A DNA stretch of 64,000 bases, from contig CAYPFY010000006.1 in NCBI GenBank assembly GCA_964410105.1, positions 62,001-126,000 on the forward strand. Reading direction: 5' to 3'. Source of the DNA: CAYPFY01 sp964410105. Its GTDB lineage: Bacteria; Bacteroidota; Ignavibacteria; UBA10030; SZUA-254. This document shows positions 36,234 to 44,935 of the stretch, piece by piece. The position numbers and the translations under genes are program-made. Below the pieces are notes generated by a model that made no database searches, was not told the DNA's origin, and saw only the letters and a program-made list of their open reading frames with translations. Each line of letters starts with the position of its first letter. Position 1 is the stretch's first letter.

Positions 36234-37014
36234 GGGAAAAGTCGTCGAGCAGCCTGGCCAGGGCGCTCCCCGGATCGGGGCTTTTCATGAAAAACTCGCC
36301 GATGAGGGCTGCGCGAATCCCCGATGCCGAGAGCTGCGCGAGATCCCTGGATGTGGAGATTCCGCTCTCTGCCACGAGAGTCACATCTTTCGGAATATGA
36401 CGTGCTATGTCCCGGACCCGGCCGGAATCAACCGCAAACGTCCTGAGATCGCGGCTATTGATCCCGACAAGTTTCATCCGGTCAAAGTCCAATATATCAA
36501 TCTCCCTTAATTCATACAATTCAACGAGAGATTCGAGGTTCAATTCCCGGGCTGCCTGAAAGAGCTCGGAGAGCTGGGATTTGTCCAGAATGGCTGCAAT
36601 CAAAAGCACCGCGTCGGCGCCGAAAGCCCTGGCTTCGACGATCTGGTATTCGTCGACGATGAAATCCTTCCGGAGCAAAGGTATCTGAACGGCGGCGCGG
36701 GCCTCGGAGAGATCCTCCAGCGTGCCCGAAAAGTACCGCTCGTCCGTCAGCACGGAAATGCCCGACGCGCCGTTCCGGGCGTAAGAGAGGGCGATTTCGC
36801 CGGCGTCGATCTGGGCGCGCAAATGACCCGCAGACGGCGACGATCTCTTCAGCTCGGCGATTATGCCGAATATATGCGATGTGAGCGAGTCCCTGAGGGA
36901 AGCCGTCGCCCGGCGGAAATACTCGCCGTCCCCGAGACTGGCCCGGGAAATCAGTTTCTTCCTGGAAAGGAGCTCCTCGCGCTTGTGGCTCACGATGTCG
37001 TTGAGGATGTTCAT
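36217..37014 (-). CDS. trpC: indole-3-glycerol phosphate synthase
   Basis: A 265-residue TIM-barrel. Catalytic lysines are visible in AELKRSSPSAG and PLLRKDFIVDEYQI; VGINSRDLRTF and LVAESGIST are also diagnostic. Stand-alone, not fused to trpF. ATGA overlap with trpD upstream and 17-nt overlap with trpF downstream. Confidence 0.96.
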   Translation of the reverse strand: MNILNDIVSHKREELLSRKKLISRASLGDGEYFRRATASLRDSLTSHIFGIIAELKRSSPSAGHLRAQIDAGEIALSYARNGASGISVLTDERYFSGTLEDLSEARAAVQIPLLRKDFIVDEYQIVEARAFGADAVLLIAAILDKSQLSELFQAARELNLESLVELYELREIDILDFDRMKLVGINSRDLRTFAVDSGRVRDIARHIPKDVTLVAESGISTSRDLAQLSASGIRAALIGEFFMKSPDPGSALARLLDDFSHETPR

Positions 37015-38024
37015 CTGTTGGTGAAGGCAATGAGATCCTTGAGTCTCGTGAGCGCGCGGCCCGAGTCGATCGATTCGGCCGCCATGCGAACACCATCCTC
37101 TACCGTCTGGGCTTTTCCCGCCGCGATGATGCCGAAGGCGGCGTTCGCCAGCACGTACCGCCGGTGGGGAAGGGGCTCTCCCTTCAGGACTCCCATCGCC
37201 AGGCCTGCATTCCGCTCCGCCGATCCTCCCGAAACTTCAGATGGGGAGGTGAGAGGCAGGTTGAATGAGGAGGCAGAGATGTCGTACTCTTTGAGAGCGT
37301 CTCCGCCGCCATTCACCTCGAACACAAACGTCGGGGCATGAAGGGAGATCTCGTCGAGTCCGTCGTGCGAATTGACAACAAAGGCCTTCTTTGCCCCCAG
37401 TTCCCGAAAGACATCCCCCATCATCCGTGCCGCGGTCCTGTTGTACGCCCCGGCGAGCTGGCGCGTCACGCCGGCGGGATTCGTCAGCGGGCCGAGCAGG
37501 TTGAAGCAGGTCTTGATTCCCAGTTCCGCCCTCGGCTTCGCGGCGTATTTCATGGCCGGGTGGAATATCGGGGCGAAGAGGAATCCCACGCCGACCGCGT
37601 TGATGCACGAGCCCGCGCGATCCGGTGGCATGTCGATATTCACCCCCAGCGCCTTCAGGAGATCGGCGCTTCCGCAGGAGCTCGACACCGACCGGTTGCC
37701 GTGCTTGGCCACCGTGACCCCGGCCCCGGCCACGACGAGGGACGCCACGGTCGAAATATTGAACGTGCCTGAGCCGTCTCCTCCCGTGCCGCACATGTCG
37801 ATGGCGTCGGGATCGTCGATAGACACCTTCACCGATTTTTCACGCATGACGCTCACAAATCCGAGGATTTCATCGGTCTGTTCCCCTTTGAGCCGCATCG
37901 CGATGAGAAAGGCGGCGATCTGCGCCTCCGTCGCCCGACCTTCCATGATCGTTCTCATGACCTCCTCAGCCTCGGCGCGGGTCAGGTCCCGCCTCTCACC
38001 AAGCTTCCGGATGAATTCTTTCAT
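37011..38024 (-). CDS. trpD: anthranilate phosphoribosyltransferase
   Basis: A 337-residue enzyme of the glycosyltransferase family 3 fold. PRPP-binding MCGTGGDGSGTFNIST and the anthranilate-site KHGNRSVSSSCGSADLLKALG are both complete, and FNLLGPLTNPAG is present. It overlaps trpG (ATGA) and trpC (ATGA). Confidence 0.97.
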   Translation of the reverse strand: MKEFIRKLGERRDLTRAEAEEVMRTIMEGRATEAQIAAFLIAMRLKGEQTDEILGFVSVMREKSVKVSIDDPDAIDMCGTGGDGSGTFNISTVASLVVAGAGVTVAKHGNRSVSSSCGSADLLKALGVNIDMPPDRAGSCINAVGVGFLFAPIFHPAMKYAAKPRAELGIKTCFNLLGPLTNPAGVTRQLAGAYNRTAARMMGDVFRELGAKKAFVVNSHDGLDEISLHAPTFVFEVNGGGDALKEYDISASSFNLPLTSPSEVSGGSAERNAGLAMGVLKGEPLPHRRYVLANAAFGIIAAGKAQTVEDGVRMAAESIDSGRALTRLKDLIAFTNR

Positions 38025-38593
38025 GGTTTGCTTTCGGTAGTGCGCAGCCAGTTTTCCACGATCGCGGCGCCGCAGCGCGTGAGAATCGATTCGGGGTGAA
38101 ACTGTATCCCCTGCACTGGCCGGGTGCGGTGACGGATTCCCATGACGACGCCGTCATCGGTCCGCGCCGTGACGAGGAGATCCTCCGGGACCGGATGTGA
38201 AAGGACGAGTGAATGATACCTCGTCGCATCGAAGGGATTCTTGATCCCTGCGAAAAGCGGGTCCTGGTCGTGGAATATTTTTGAGGTTTTCCCGTGCATG
38301 AGCCGGGGAGCATGGTCTATGGCGCCTCCGAACGCGAACCCGATGGCCTGATGTCCCAGACAGACGCCGAGAACAGGGATGTCTTCCAGCTCCCGTATCA
38401 TCTGCACGCAGATCCCTGCATTCTCCGGACGCCCGGGTCCGGGAGAAATGACGACCCCCTCCGGATCCATCTTCCTGATCTCTGCCACCGTCGTGCAATC
38501 GTTCCGCACAACGTCTACATCGGTCCGGAAGGTGCTGATGAGCCGCACAAGGTTGTAGGTGAAGGAATCGTAGTTGTCGATGATGAGTATCAT
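38021..38593 (-). CDS. trpG: anthranilate synthase glutamine amidotransferase component
   Basis: A 190-residue class I glutamine amidotransferase. Nucleophile Cys in GVCLGHQAIG, and the His-Glu pair in IQFHPESILT; SPGPGRPENAG and DNYDSFTYNLVR are typical of TrpG/PabA. It supplies ammonia to TrpE, whose gene overlaps by 4 nt. It could also serve para-aminobenzoate synthase, as in Bacillus. Confidence 0.95.
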   Translation of the reverse strand: MILIIDNYDSFTYNLVRLISTFRTDVDVVRNDCTTVAEIRKMDPEGVVISPGPGRPENAGICVQMIRELEDIPVLGVCLGHQAIGFAFGGAIDHAPRLMHGKTSKIFHDQDPLFAGIKNPFDATRYHSLVLSHPVPEDLLVTARTDDGVVMGIRHRTRPVQGIQFHPESILTRCGAAIVENWLRTTESKP

Positions 38594-40038
38594 CCGAGCT
38601 CCGAGGCCATCGACAAGGCGTCGATCAACGCCCCGGCCTTGTTCATCGTTTCCGTGAATTCCTTTTCAGGGTCGGAATCGGCCACGATCCCGGCCCCGGC
38701 CTGGAAATATATCTTGCCGCCTGCGGCAAACAGGGTTCTGATCGCGATGCACATGTCGACGGAGCCGGAGAAGTCGAAGTATCCGACCCCGCCGGCGTAA
38801 ATCCCCCGTCGTGAATTTTCGAGCTCGTCGATGATTTCCATCGCGCGGATTTTCGGCGCCCCCGATACCGTCCCCGCAGGAAACGCCGCTTTCAGAACGT
38901 CGACGCCGGTCTTTCCCCGGGAGAGCGTGCCTGACACCTTTGAGGCGATATGCATGACGTGGGAATAACGGACAATGGTCATGAGCGCCTCCACCCTGAC
39001 CGTATCGCACACCCGCCCCAGGTCGTTGCGCCCGAGATCGACAAGCATGATGTGCTCGGCGCGTTCCTTTTCGTCGGCAAGCAGGTCTTTTTCAAGGGCG
39101 GCATCTTCCGCGGCGTCCTTTCCGCGGGGCCTTGTTCCGGCGATCGGGTAGATCTCACCTATTTCCCCTTCGACCCGCACCAGGATTTCAGGCGAGGAGC
39201 CGATCACCTGCAGACCGCCAAAGTCGAGAAAGTAAAGGTACGGCGACGGGTTTATCACCCTCAGGGCGCGGTAGACGTTGAAAGGGTCTCCCTGCATATC
39301 GGCCGAAAATCGCTGCGACAGCACAACCTGGAATATATCGCCCTCCCGGATATAATTCTTCGCCTTTGCCACATTGGCGACGAATCTTTCGCGGGAAATC
39401 TCGGGCTGAAGTCCGTCCATGTCCGCACGGAATTGTTTCACCGTCGAATCCCCGGAAAACAGGATCCGCTCCAGATTCAGAAGTTCTTCCGTCGTTTCAC
39501 GATACACTTCGCGAAGATCCCCGCTGTCCGTGAGGGCGTTGACGATCAATATGGTCTGGTGCTTGAGGTGGTCGAACACGACGACCGAACCGAACAGCCC
39601 GAGCAGACTGTCGGGGATGGGGAGCTTGTGCGATGAACCATCCGGGATTTTTTCGATGAATCGTACCGCGTCGTATCCGATGAAGCCCACGAGCCCGCCG
39701 GTGAATCTCGGAAGCCCCGGGATCTCGGGCATGTGGAACCGTGAAACAATTTCTTCGATGACATCGAAGAAATTTCCGGACCGTCGGGAAGCTCCTCTGC
39801 CCGTGACGACTGTCTCGGTCCCCGTGCAGGAGAGGATCTGGCGCGGATTACGTCCGATGAACGAATACCTCGCAACCCGCTCGCCTCCCTCGACGCTCTC
39901 GAAGAGGAAAGAGGCCTCGGTCCCCTGCCTGAGCCTGAGGTATGCCGAGACGGGCGTGAGGGTGTCGGCGAGCATCACCTTGCTCAGGGGGATGACGTTG
40001 TATTTTTCTGAATATTTTTCGAACTGAGCGAAATCCAT
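38590..40038 (-). CDS. trpE: anthranilate synthase component I
   Basis: A 482-residue chorismate-utilising enzyme. The N-terminal region carries FLFESVEGGERVARYSFIG, corresponding to the LLES tryptophan feedback site. The catalytic domain shows GDIFQVVLSQRF, LVDLGRNDLGRV and PAGTVSGAPKIRAMEIIDE. I chose ATG 40038: a longer frame from a TTG at 40077 would begin inside the attenuator hairpin. No good ribosome site precedes the ATG, only GGGG abutting it. Head structural gene of the aromatic operon. Confidence 0.95.
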   Translation of the reverse strand: MDFAQFEKYSEKYNVIPLSKVMLADTLTPVSAYLRLRQGTEASFLFESVEGGERVARYSFIGRNPRQILSCTGTETVVTGRGASRRSGNFFDVIEEIVSRFHMPEIPGLPRFTGGLVGFIGYDAVRFIEKIPDGSSHKLPIPDSLLGLFGSVVVFDHLKHQTILIVNALTDSGDLREVYRETTEELLNLERILFSGDSTVKQFRADMDGLQPEISRERFVANVAKAKNYIREGDIFQVVLSQRFSADMQGDPFNVYRALRVINPSPYLYFLDFGGLQVIGSSPEILVRVEGEIGEIYPIAGTRPRGKDAAEDAALEKDLLADEKERAEHIMLVDLGRNDLGRVCDTVRVEALMTIVRYSHVMHIASKVSGTLSRGKTGVDVLKAAFPAGTVSGAPKIRAMEIIDELENSRRGIYAGGVGYFDFSGSVDMCIAIRTLFAAGGKIYFQAGAGIVADSDPEKEFTETMNKAGALIDALSMASELG

Positions 40039-40053
40039 ACCCCGGATAAAATG

Positions 40054-40084
40054 AAAAAGCCCTTCCTGGTGTTCCAAGAAGGGC
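40054..40084 (-). terminator. trp attenuator terminator hairpin
   Basis: Minus strand: GCCCTTCTTGG (40084-40074), tetraloop AACA, CCAGGAAGGGC (40069-40059), an 11-bp stem with one T-G wobble, then TTTTT (40058-40054) and CATTTT. It ends 15 nt before the trpE ATG, between the Trp-rich leader peptide and the gene. A competing helix is possible: GGC-A-CG (40100-40095) with CG-AC-GCC (40088-40082), which would occupy the 5' arm and act as antiterminator. Confidence 0.9.
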
Positions 40085-40110
40085 GTCGTAAAATCGTGCC
40101 TATGCCGTTC

Positions 40111-40170
40111 TCAGCACACCATTGAAGGGGCACCCCACCAATAAGACCAGTTGGAGAATGAGTTCAGCAT
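40111..40170 (-). CDS. trpL: trp operon leader peptide
   Basis: A 19-codon open frame, MLNSFSNWSYWWGAPSMVC, followed by TGA. Trp codons at positions 8, 11 and 12 (16% Trp) are far above chance in so short a frame. It lies between a promoter and an intrinsic terminator preceding trpE, exactly where ribosome-mediated attenuation needs it: stalling at the TGGTGG pair under Trp starvation would leave the downstream leader free to form the antiterminator. The ATG is 5 nt from the -10 box, with no ribosome site, so it would be translated from a leaderless or near-leaderless mRNA. Confidence 0.9.
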   Translation of the reverse strand: MLNSFSNWSYWWGAPSMVC

Positions 40171-40175
40171 GCTGA

Positions 40176-40204
40176 ACGATACAAAGATTCCGTGAGATTG
40201 TCAA
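40176..40204 (-). promoter_or_regulatory. promoter of the trp/aro operon
   Basis: Minus strand: consensus TTGACA (40204-40199), 17-nt spacer, TATCGT (40181-40176). The transcription start should fall at about 40170-40168, essentially on the trpL ATG. The -35 follows almost directly on the T tract of the upstream cox-operon terminator. Confidence 0.75.
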
Positions 40205-40206
40205 GC

Positions 40207-40256
40207 AAAAAATATGTGCCGGCCCATGCAGGTGGTCCTTTTCCTCATGGCCGGCA
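40207..40256 (-). terminator. intrinsic terminator of the cytochrome oxidase operon
   Basis: Minus strand TGCCGGCC (40256-40249) pairs with GGCCGGCA (40224-40217); the helix extends by ATG/CAT with one bulge, and CATATTTTTT follows. The loop is long (about 20 nt). It lies 12 nt after the stop of the last gene of the oxidase operon. Confidence 0.7.
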
Positions 40257-40267
40257 GGGGGGAAGAT

Positions 40268-40678
40268 TTAGAGCCGGTACAGCATCAGGTAGACGATGAC
40301 CCCGGTGACGGAGACGTAAAGCCAGATGGGATACGTCCATCGGGCGATTGCACGGTGTCTTTCGATAGAGTTTTTCAGGCCCCTCCGGAGAGTGATGATT
40401 GCCATCGGGACGATCGCCGCGGCGCAGATCGTATGGGTACCCAGGATCGCGAGATAGACCGTTCTCACCCATCCCTCCCCGGGAAAGCGCGTTGTTCCAT
40501 GCGAGATGTGATATGTCAGATAGGAAATCATGAAGAGCACGGCGACGCAAAAGGTCGCGATCATCAGCTTTTTGTGCGCATTCCGGTTTCCGAGCCTTAT
40601 GGCCCGGTGACCCGCGACCAGCAGGATGGCGCTGGTCGAATTCAGCAGAGCGTTTACCAGGGGGAGGTTCTCGATCAC
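40268..40678 (-). CDS. DUF420 membrane protein (CtaM-like)
   Basis: A 136-residue protein with four predicted membrane helices and conserved histidines in SYLTYHISHG and LGTHTICAA. DUF420 proteins accompany heme-copper oxidase genes, and the staphylococcal member CtaM is needed for maturation of heme A-type oxidases. Here it is the last gene of the oxidase operon and overlaps SCO1 by ATGA, which supports an assembly role. The molecular activity is unknown. Confidence 0.85.
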   Translation of the reverse strand: MIENLPLVNALLNSTSAILLVAGHRAIRLGNRNAHKKLMIATFCVAVLFMISYLTYHISHGTTRFPGEGWVRTVYLAILGTHTICAAAIVPMAIITLRRGLKNSIERHRAIARWTYPIWLYVSVTGVIVYLMLYRL

Positions 40679-41274
40679 GACGGGAGCTTTGACGAGAGGA
40701 CGTGCATGTCCCTGAGCAGCCGGGCGGTGGCCTCATCATCCTCGCTGTCGTAATAGCCCCGGATGGCGCCGCGCGCATCGACGAGGATGAATTTTTGGCT
40801 GTGGACGATCGTATCATCCACCTGGAGGTCGAGGTGAAATCCATCGCTCAGTTTGGCGATGGCTCCCTTCGTCCCGGTCAGGAAAACCCATTTACCTTTG
40901 ATCGCATTGAAGGACGTTGCGTAGCCGGCCAGAACGTCCGGAGTATCGTTCTCGGGATCGACCGTGCAGGAGACGAGCTGGATGTGCGGATCGCCGGAGA
41001 ATTTTGACTGAATATCGGCCATCCGGGTGCTCATGACCGGGCAAGCCCCGGCGCAGCGCGTAAAGATGAAGTCGACCACGGAGATCTTTCCTCTGAGGTC
41101 CGCGTCGGTGACGGTCCTGTGGTCCTGGGATGTAAGTTCAAACCGGGGGATCTCTCCGTAAACGGGCAGCATGACTTGTTTGTCGATCCTCGTCGTCCAG
41201 AACCAGTATGCCAGTATTCCCGCCCCGAGCATGAGCGGGACGACAAAGATGACGAAGAGGAGACCCTTCTTCAT
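40675..41274 (-). CDS. SCO1/SenC family copper chaperone
   Basis: A 199-residue protein with one N-terminal membrane anchor (~5-26) and a thioredoxin-fold periplasmic domain. Copper ligands of the family are present: C-x3-C in FTRCAGACPVM and a downstream His in DTIVHSQKF. SCO proteins deliver copper to, or reduce, the CuA site of cytochrome oxidase subunit II, whose gene is in the same operon. ATGA overlaps with both neighbours. Confidence 0.92.
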   Translation of the reverse strand: MKKGLLFVIFVVPLMLGAGILAYWFWTTRIDKQVMLPVYGEIPRFELTSQDHRTVTDADLRGKISVVDFIFTRCAGACPVMSTRMADIQSKFSGDPHIQLVSCTVDPENDTPDVLAGYATSFNAIKGKWVFLTGTKGAIAKLSDGFHLDLQVDDTIVHSQKFILVDARGAIRGYYDSEDDEATARLLRDMHVLSSKLPS

Positions 41275-42050
41275 TGCGATCCGCCCCCATCTTTCATGAC
41301 GGCCGCCGATGCGAAGAATGTGCCCAGGGCGAAGAGTATGCTGACGGTGAGACCCGTCGCAAGGGCCGGTCCCCCGGATGAGCCAGCGCGAAAGTAGAGC
41401 CCCTCACGGAGCGCGTCGAGCCCGTAGGTGAGAGGGTTGATCGTCATGATGGCGCTCAGCCACCCGGCAGCCCCCGAGGGGGGAAAGAGAGCGCCGGAGA
41501 GGAGCCAGAGCGGGATGAGGAAGAGATTCATGATGGCGTGGAATCCCTGCGTCGAATCCATCCGCCAGGCTATGAGGAAACCCAGACCGGTCAGGCCGAA
41601 GGATATCACGAGCAGGATGAAGGTGACGAGCACGAGCGAGGCCGGGGTGAGCGAAATCCCGATGAACGGGGCTATGACGAGGATGAGCAAAGCCTGAATC
41701 AGGCTCAGCAGGGTTCCTCCCGCGATCTTCCCGAGGGCGATGCTTCCCCGTGCAACGGGAGCGACGATGACGGATTGAAGAAATCCCTCCCTCCGGTCTT
41801 CGATGATGGAGATAGTCGAGAATATCGATGTGAAGAGGATGATGAGCACCATCGTGCCCGGGAAGAAATATTCCAGATAGTTTGTGCGGCCCGACGTGGG
41901 GTGGCGGAACGATCCCCCGAGGCCTGAGCCGATCAGGAACCAGAAAATGAGGGGTGACCCGATCACACCGGCAAGCCGGCTCCGCTGCCTGTAGAATCGG
42001 ATGAGCTCGCGGCGGCAGAGCGCCCGGGCCGCCAGCAAGTAATTTCTCAT
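41271..42050 (-). CDS. ABC-2 type transporter permease
   Basis: A 259-residue membrane protein with six predicted helices and the typical ABC-2 segment SIIEDRREGFLQSVIVAPVAR between helices. It overlaps the ATPase gene upstream and SCO1 downstream (ATGA each), so it is expressed as part of the oxidase operon. Related ABC-2 pairs export drugs, heme-related molecules or polysaccharides; the substrate here is unknown. The context suggests a role in oxidase or cofactor biogenesis. Confidence 0.88.
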   Translation of the reverse strand: MRNYLLAARALCRRELIRFYRQRSRLAGVIGSPLIFWFLIGSGLGGSFRHPTSGRTNYLEYFFPGTMVLIILFTSIFSTISIIEDRREGFLQSVIVAPVARGSIALGKIAGGTLLSLIQALLILVIAPFIGISLTPASLVLVTFILLVISFGLTGLGFLIAWRMDSTQGFHAIMNLFLIPLWLLSGALFPPSGAAGWLSAIMTINPLTYGLDALREGLYFRAGSSGGPALATGLTVSILFALGTFFASAAVMKDGGGSQ

Positions 42051-43009
42051 TGTAAGCCCCCCCAGAACTTATGGCCGGTCTTGTGAATGAAAACGTCCTC
42101 AAGAGTCGGCTTCGCCAGGGTCACGGAATCAATTTCCCCGGGGAAGGACTCGACGAGCTGCGGGATGAATTCATGCCCCCCTTCCCGTTCGATGCGTACG
42201 GTCCCGTCGACGACAGCGGGGGAACCGCCGAATTTCTGCAGAATAGCCGCGCACAGGCGCTCCGGATCCGGAGAGGCGACCGCAATGACGTCGCCACCGA
42301 TCTCCTGGCGGAGTTCTTCCGGAGTTCCGAGCGCGACCAGCGAACCGCGCTCGACGATCGCGATGCGGTCGCACCGTTCGGCTTCATCCAGGATGTGGGT
42401 CGTCAGCAAGACGGTGACCCCTTCGGACGACTGCAATTCCCTGAGGGTTTTGGTAAAATCCTTCCTCGCCGCCGGGTCAAGGCCCGTGCTCGGCTCATCG
42501 AGGATCAGGAGTCTCGGCCGGTGGAGAAGCGTCTTAGCGAGTTCGACACGCCGCTGACTGCCCCCGGAAAGTTTCTCGACGGTGTCATCCGCGCGGTCGA
42601 GGACCCCGGCCTTGCTGAGCATCTCGTCGATCGCGGAACCAAGGGCGGGTCCGTGCAATCCGTAAAGATGTCCATGCAGGAGGAGGTTTTCACGCGGAGT
42701 GAGCTTGACATCGAGGCTCGGGTGCTGAAAAAGAACCCCGATGTTCCGGCGGAAAGTTCGCGTTTCTTTCCGTATGTCCATCCCTAGAGAGAGCACGATC
42801 CCACTGGTCGGTTCCAGGGCAGTGGAGAGAATCCTAAAGAGCGTGCTCTTTCCGCTCCCGTTGGGCCCGAGGACGCAGAAAATCTCCCCTTCCCTCACCG
42901 AGAAACTGATGTTTCGCAGAGCCTGACGCGGCGGTTCGGTCTTCTTGCGGGACGGATACGTATGGCTGAGAGACTCGACACGCACTGCCTCCGTGCAGCC
43001 TGGATTCAC
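42047..43009 (-). CDS. ABC transporter ATP-binding protein
   Basis: A ~320-residue ATPase of the CcmA/NatA class, partner of the adjoining ABC-2 permease. Walker A GPNGSGKST, signature LSGGSQRRVELAKTLL, Walker B RLLILDEPSTGLDP and the H-loop LTTHILDEAE are complete. A C-terminal ~80-residue extension follows the nucleotide-binding domain. I place the start at GTG 43009, 14 nt after ctaB and just after GGAAAG; a much longer frame would run inside ctaB and has no similarity to the family. Confidence 0.9.
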   Translation of the reverse strand: MNPGCTEAVRVESLSHTYPSRKKTEPPRQALRNISFSVREGEIFCVLGPNGSGKSTLFRILSTALEPTSGIVLSLGMDIRKETRTFRRNIGVLFQHPSLDVKLTPRENLLLHGHLYGLHGPALGSAIDEMLSKAGVLDRADDTVEKLSGGSQRRVELAKTLLHRPRLLILDEPSTGLDPAARKDFTKTLRELQSSEGVTVLLTTHILDEAERCDRIAIVERGSLVALGTPEELRQEIGGDVIAVASPDPERLCAAILQKFGGSPAVVDGTVRIEREGGHEFIPQLVESFPGEIDSVTLAKPTLEDVFIHKTGHKFWGGLQ

Positions 43010-43023
43010 ACTTTCCAAATCGT

Positions 43024-43932
43024 TCAGAGCTTGTCGAAACTGAGTATGACGAGAAGGATGGGGAGGTAGACGAGCGATGCGAAGAAGACTTTCCTGGCGT
43101 ACAGGTTTGAAGACTCGGGCTTGAAATCTTTTGTCGATTTCAGCAGCATGATCCCGAGGAGGAGAAACCCCGAGCCGAGGAGCAGCGCGCCGGCGGCCGA
43201 CACGAGGCCTGTCATGCCGAGGAGTGCTGGGGCGACGGTCGCGGGGATCAGGGCAAGTGTGTATCCGAGGATGTGGCGGCTTGTCTTCCGGCATGACGGA
43301 TCAAGAACGGTTAATACCCTGAACCCGGCCCGGGAGTAGTCCTTCCTGTACAGCCAGGCGAGCGAAAAAAAGTGGGGCATCTGCCAGAAGAACAGAATCG
43401 CAAACAGGACGACTGCACCGGGCCCGAGATCGTTCCGGGCCGCAGCCCATCCCATGACGGGGGGAAGAGCCCCGGGAATTCCGCCGATCACCGTGGAGAG
43501 AGGAGTCACGCGTTTCAGCGGAGTGTAGAGGAAGAGATAAGTCGTCCAGGTAATCACGGCCAAAAATCCTGTGAGCAGGTTGACGAAGATGGTCAGCTCC
43601 AGGATTCCGAAAGTCGATATGCCGATGCCGAAGGCGAGAACCTCGCCGGGCTGCATCCTTCCCGAGGGCAGGGGGCGGCGTTCCGTCCGTCTCATGAGAG
43701 CGTCATAGGATCGTTCGATGTACTGGTTCAGCGCGCCCGCTCCGCCGCCTACCAGGAGCGTGCCGACCGCCGCATGAACGAACAGCCAGTAAGGGAAGGC
43801 GCCCGAGTTGCCCAGATAAAAACCGCACAGGGTCGTGAGCACCGAGAGGCCGGTCAGCTCCGGTTTCATGAGCTCGATGTAATCAAGAATCTTAAGCCTG
43901 GGCATCGCGGCTGCGCCGACACGCGTATTCAT
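43024..43932 (-). CDS. ctaB: protoheme IX farnesyltransferase (heme O synthase)
   Basis: A 302-residue UbiA-family prenyltransferase with about nine membrane helices, attaching farnesyl to heme B. Family motifs: DYIELMKPELTGLSVLTT, NQYIERSYDALMRRTERRPLPSGR (Asp-rich prenyl-PP site) and YTPLKRVTPLSTVIGGIPGALPPVMGWAA. The start at ATG 43932 overlaps ctaA (ATGA); longer open frame upstream is antisense-like Arg/Pro-rich translation of ctaA and is rejected. Confidence 0.95.
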   Translation of the reverse strand: MNTRVGAAAMPRLKILDYIELMKPELTGLSVLTTLCGFYLGNSGAFPYWLFVHAAVGTLLVGGGAGALNQYIERSYDALMRRTERRPLPSGRMQPGEVLAFGIGISTFGILELTIFVNLLTGFLAVITWTTYLFLYTPLKRVTPLSTVIGGIPGALPPVMGWAAARNDLGPGAVVLFAILFFWQMPHFFSLAWLYRKDYSRAGFRVLTVLDPSCRKTSRHILGYTLALIPATVAPALLGMTGLVSAAGALLLGSGFLLLGIMLLKSTKDFKPESSNLYARKVFFASLVYLPILLVILSFDKL

Positions 43933-44933
43933 ACGGCCGCCTCGCCGAGCGCAATCCGGGTCGGCCGCAGTCCGGACAACCTCAGGACGCGCAAACTGAG
44001 AGCCGCGCTCGTGACAAGGAGAAGCGCCCCGACGGCCACGTGCGCCGTGGTGAAGAGAACGTTCTTTGCCGTCACTACCGTGAGGGCGCCGAGGGCGATC
44101 TGGGAGGCGAGGAGTATTAAAAGAACATACCCCCACCGGGCCAAATTTGGAACGCGAAGGATCCTCACAGACGTCCAGACAACAAGCACCGAGACGACGG
44201 CGGCCCAGAGCCTGTGGAGCATGTGGATGGAAACTTGCGAGGCGGTCACCGCGCCATCCGCGGCAATCCGGATACCGGACTGGATCAGCTGGCTGTTGTA
44301 TTTCTCCAGGAACTCGGGCGAAAGCGACGGCCATACCTGGCCGTAGGCGAGGGGGAAATCGGGGACCGCGAGCCCTGCATTGGTGTGACGCATGACCGCC
44401 CCAAGGATGAGCTGGAGGTAAATGGCAGCGGCTGTCACGACCGGGAGCCAGACGACTCCCACGGGACCGGTCGACCGACTGTCTGTCCGCCACCATTCGG
44501 AGGTGACGCAAACCAGCGAGATCATGATCGTAAAAAATGTCTGTGCCAGAGTCGCATGCCCCGCCGAGATGGCAGGGGGGAGGAGGAAGAGAACGGTCAG
44601 CCCTCCCAGAAGGCCCTGCGCGATTACCGTGCCCAGGGCGGCAATGCCCAGGAGGCGGACCCACCTTCTCTCCTCGCGCTTCCACAACCATATGGCGAGA
44701 ATAAGAGTCAGGAATCCGACGACGCTCGCGATCATCCGGTGAGTATGTTCGTAAACAATACCGCCGGTCATCTGATTGAGAGGGAATGCGAACATGAACT
44801 GCCCGTATGTCGTGGGCCAGTCGGGCACCGAGAGCCCCGACCCTGTGCTTGTCACGAGGCCTCCTGCGATCAGGAGGAGGAAGGTGCAGAACGCCGTAAA
44901 CACGATGAAGCGGTGAAGATTTCTGTATCCCAA
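43929..44933 (-). CDS. ctaA: heme A synthase (COX15/CtaA)
   Basis: A 334-residue membrane protein with eight predicted helices, oxidising heme O to heme A. Heme-ligand histidines lie in EHTHRMIAS and MLHRLWA, with further His in AVMRHTNAGLAVPDFPLAYGQ and TAHVAVGA. VTSTGSGLSVPDWPTTYGQ is the diagnostic loop. It sits 2 nt after coxB and overlaps ctaB, giving a complete heme A pathway next to the oxidase. Confidence 0.95.
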   Translation of the reverse strand: MGYRNLHRFIVFTAFCTFLLLIAGGLVTSTGSGLSVPDWPTTYGQFMFAFPLNQMTGGIVYEHTHRMIASVVGFLTLILAIWLWKREERRWVRLLGIAALGTVIAQGLLGGLTVLFLLPPAISAGHATLAQTFFTIMISLVCVTSEWWRTDSRSTGPVGVVWLPVVTAAAIYLQLILGAVMRHTNAGLAVPDFPLAYGQVWPSLSPEFLEKYNSQLIQSGIRIAADGAVTASQVSIHMLHRLWAAVVSVLVVWTSVRILRVPNLARWGYVLLILLASQIALGALTVVTAKNVLFTTAHVAVGALLLVTSAALSLRVLRLSGLRPTRIALGEAAV

Positions 44934-44935
44934 AA

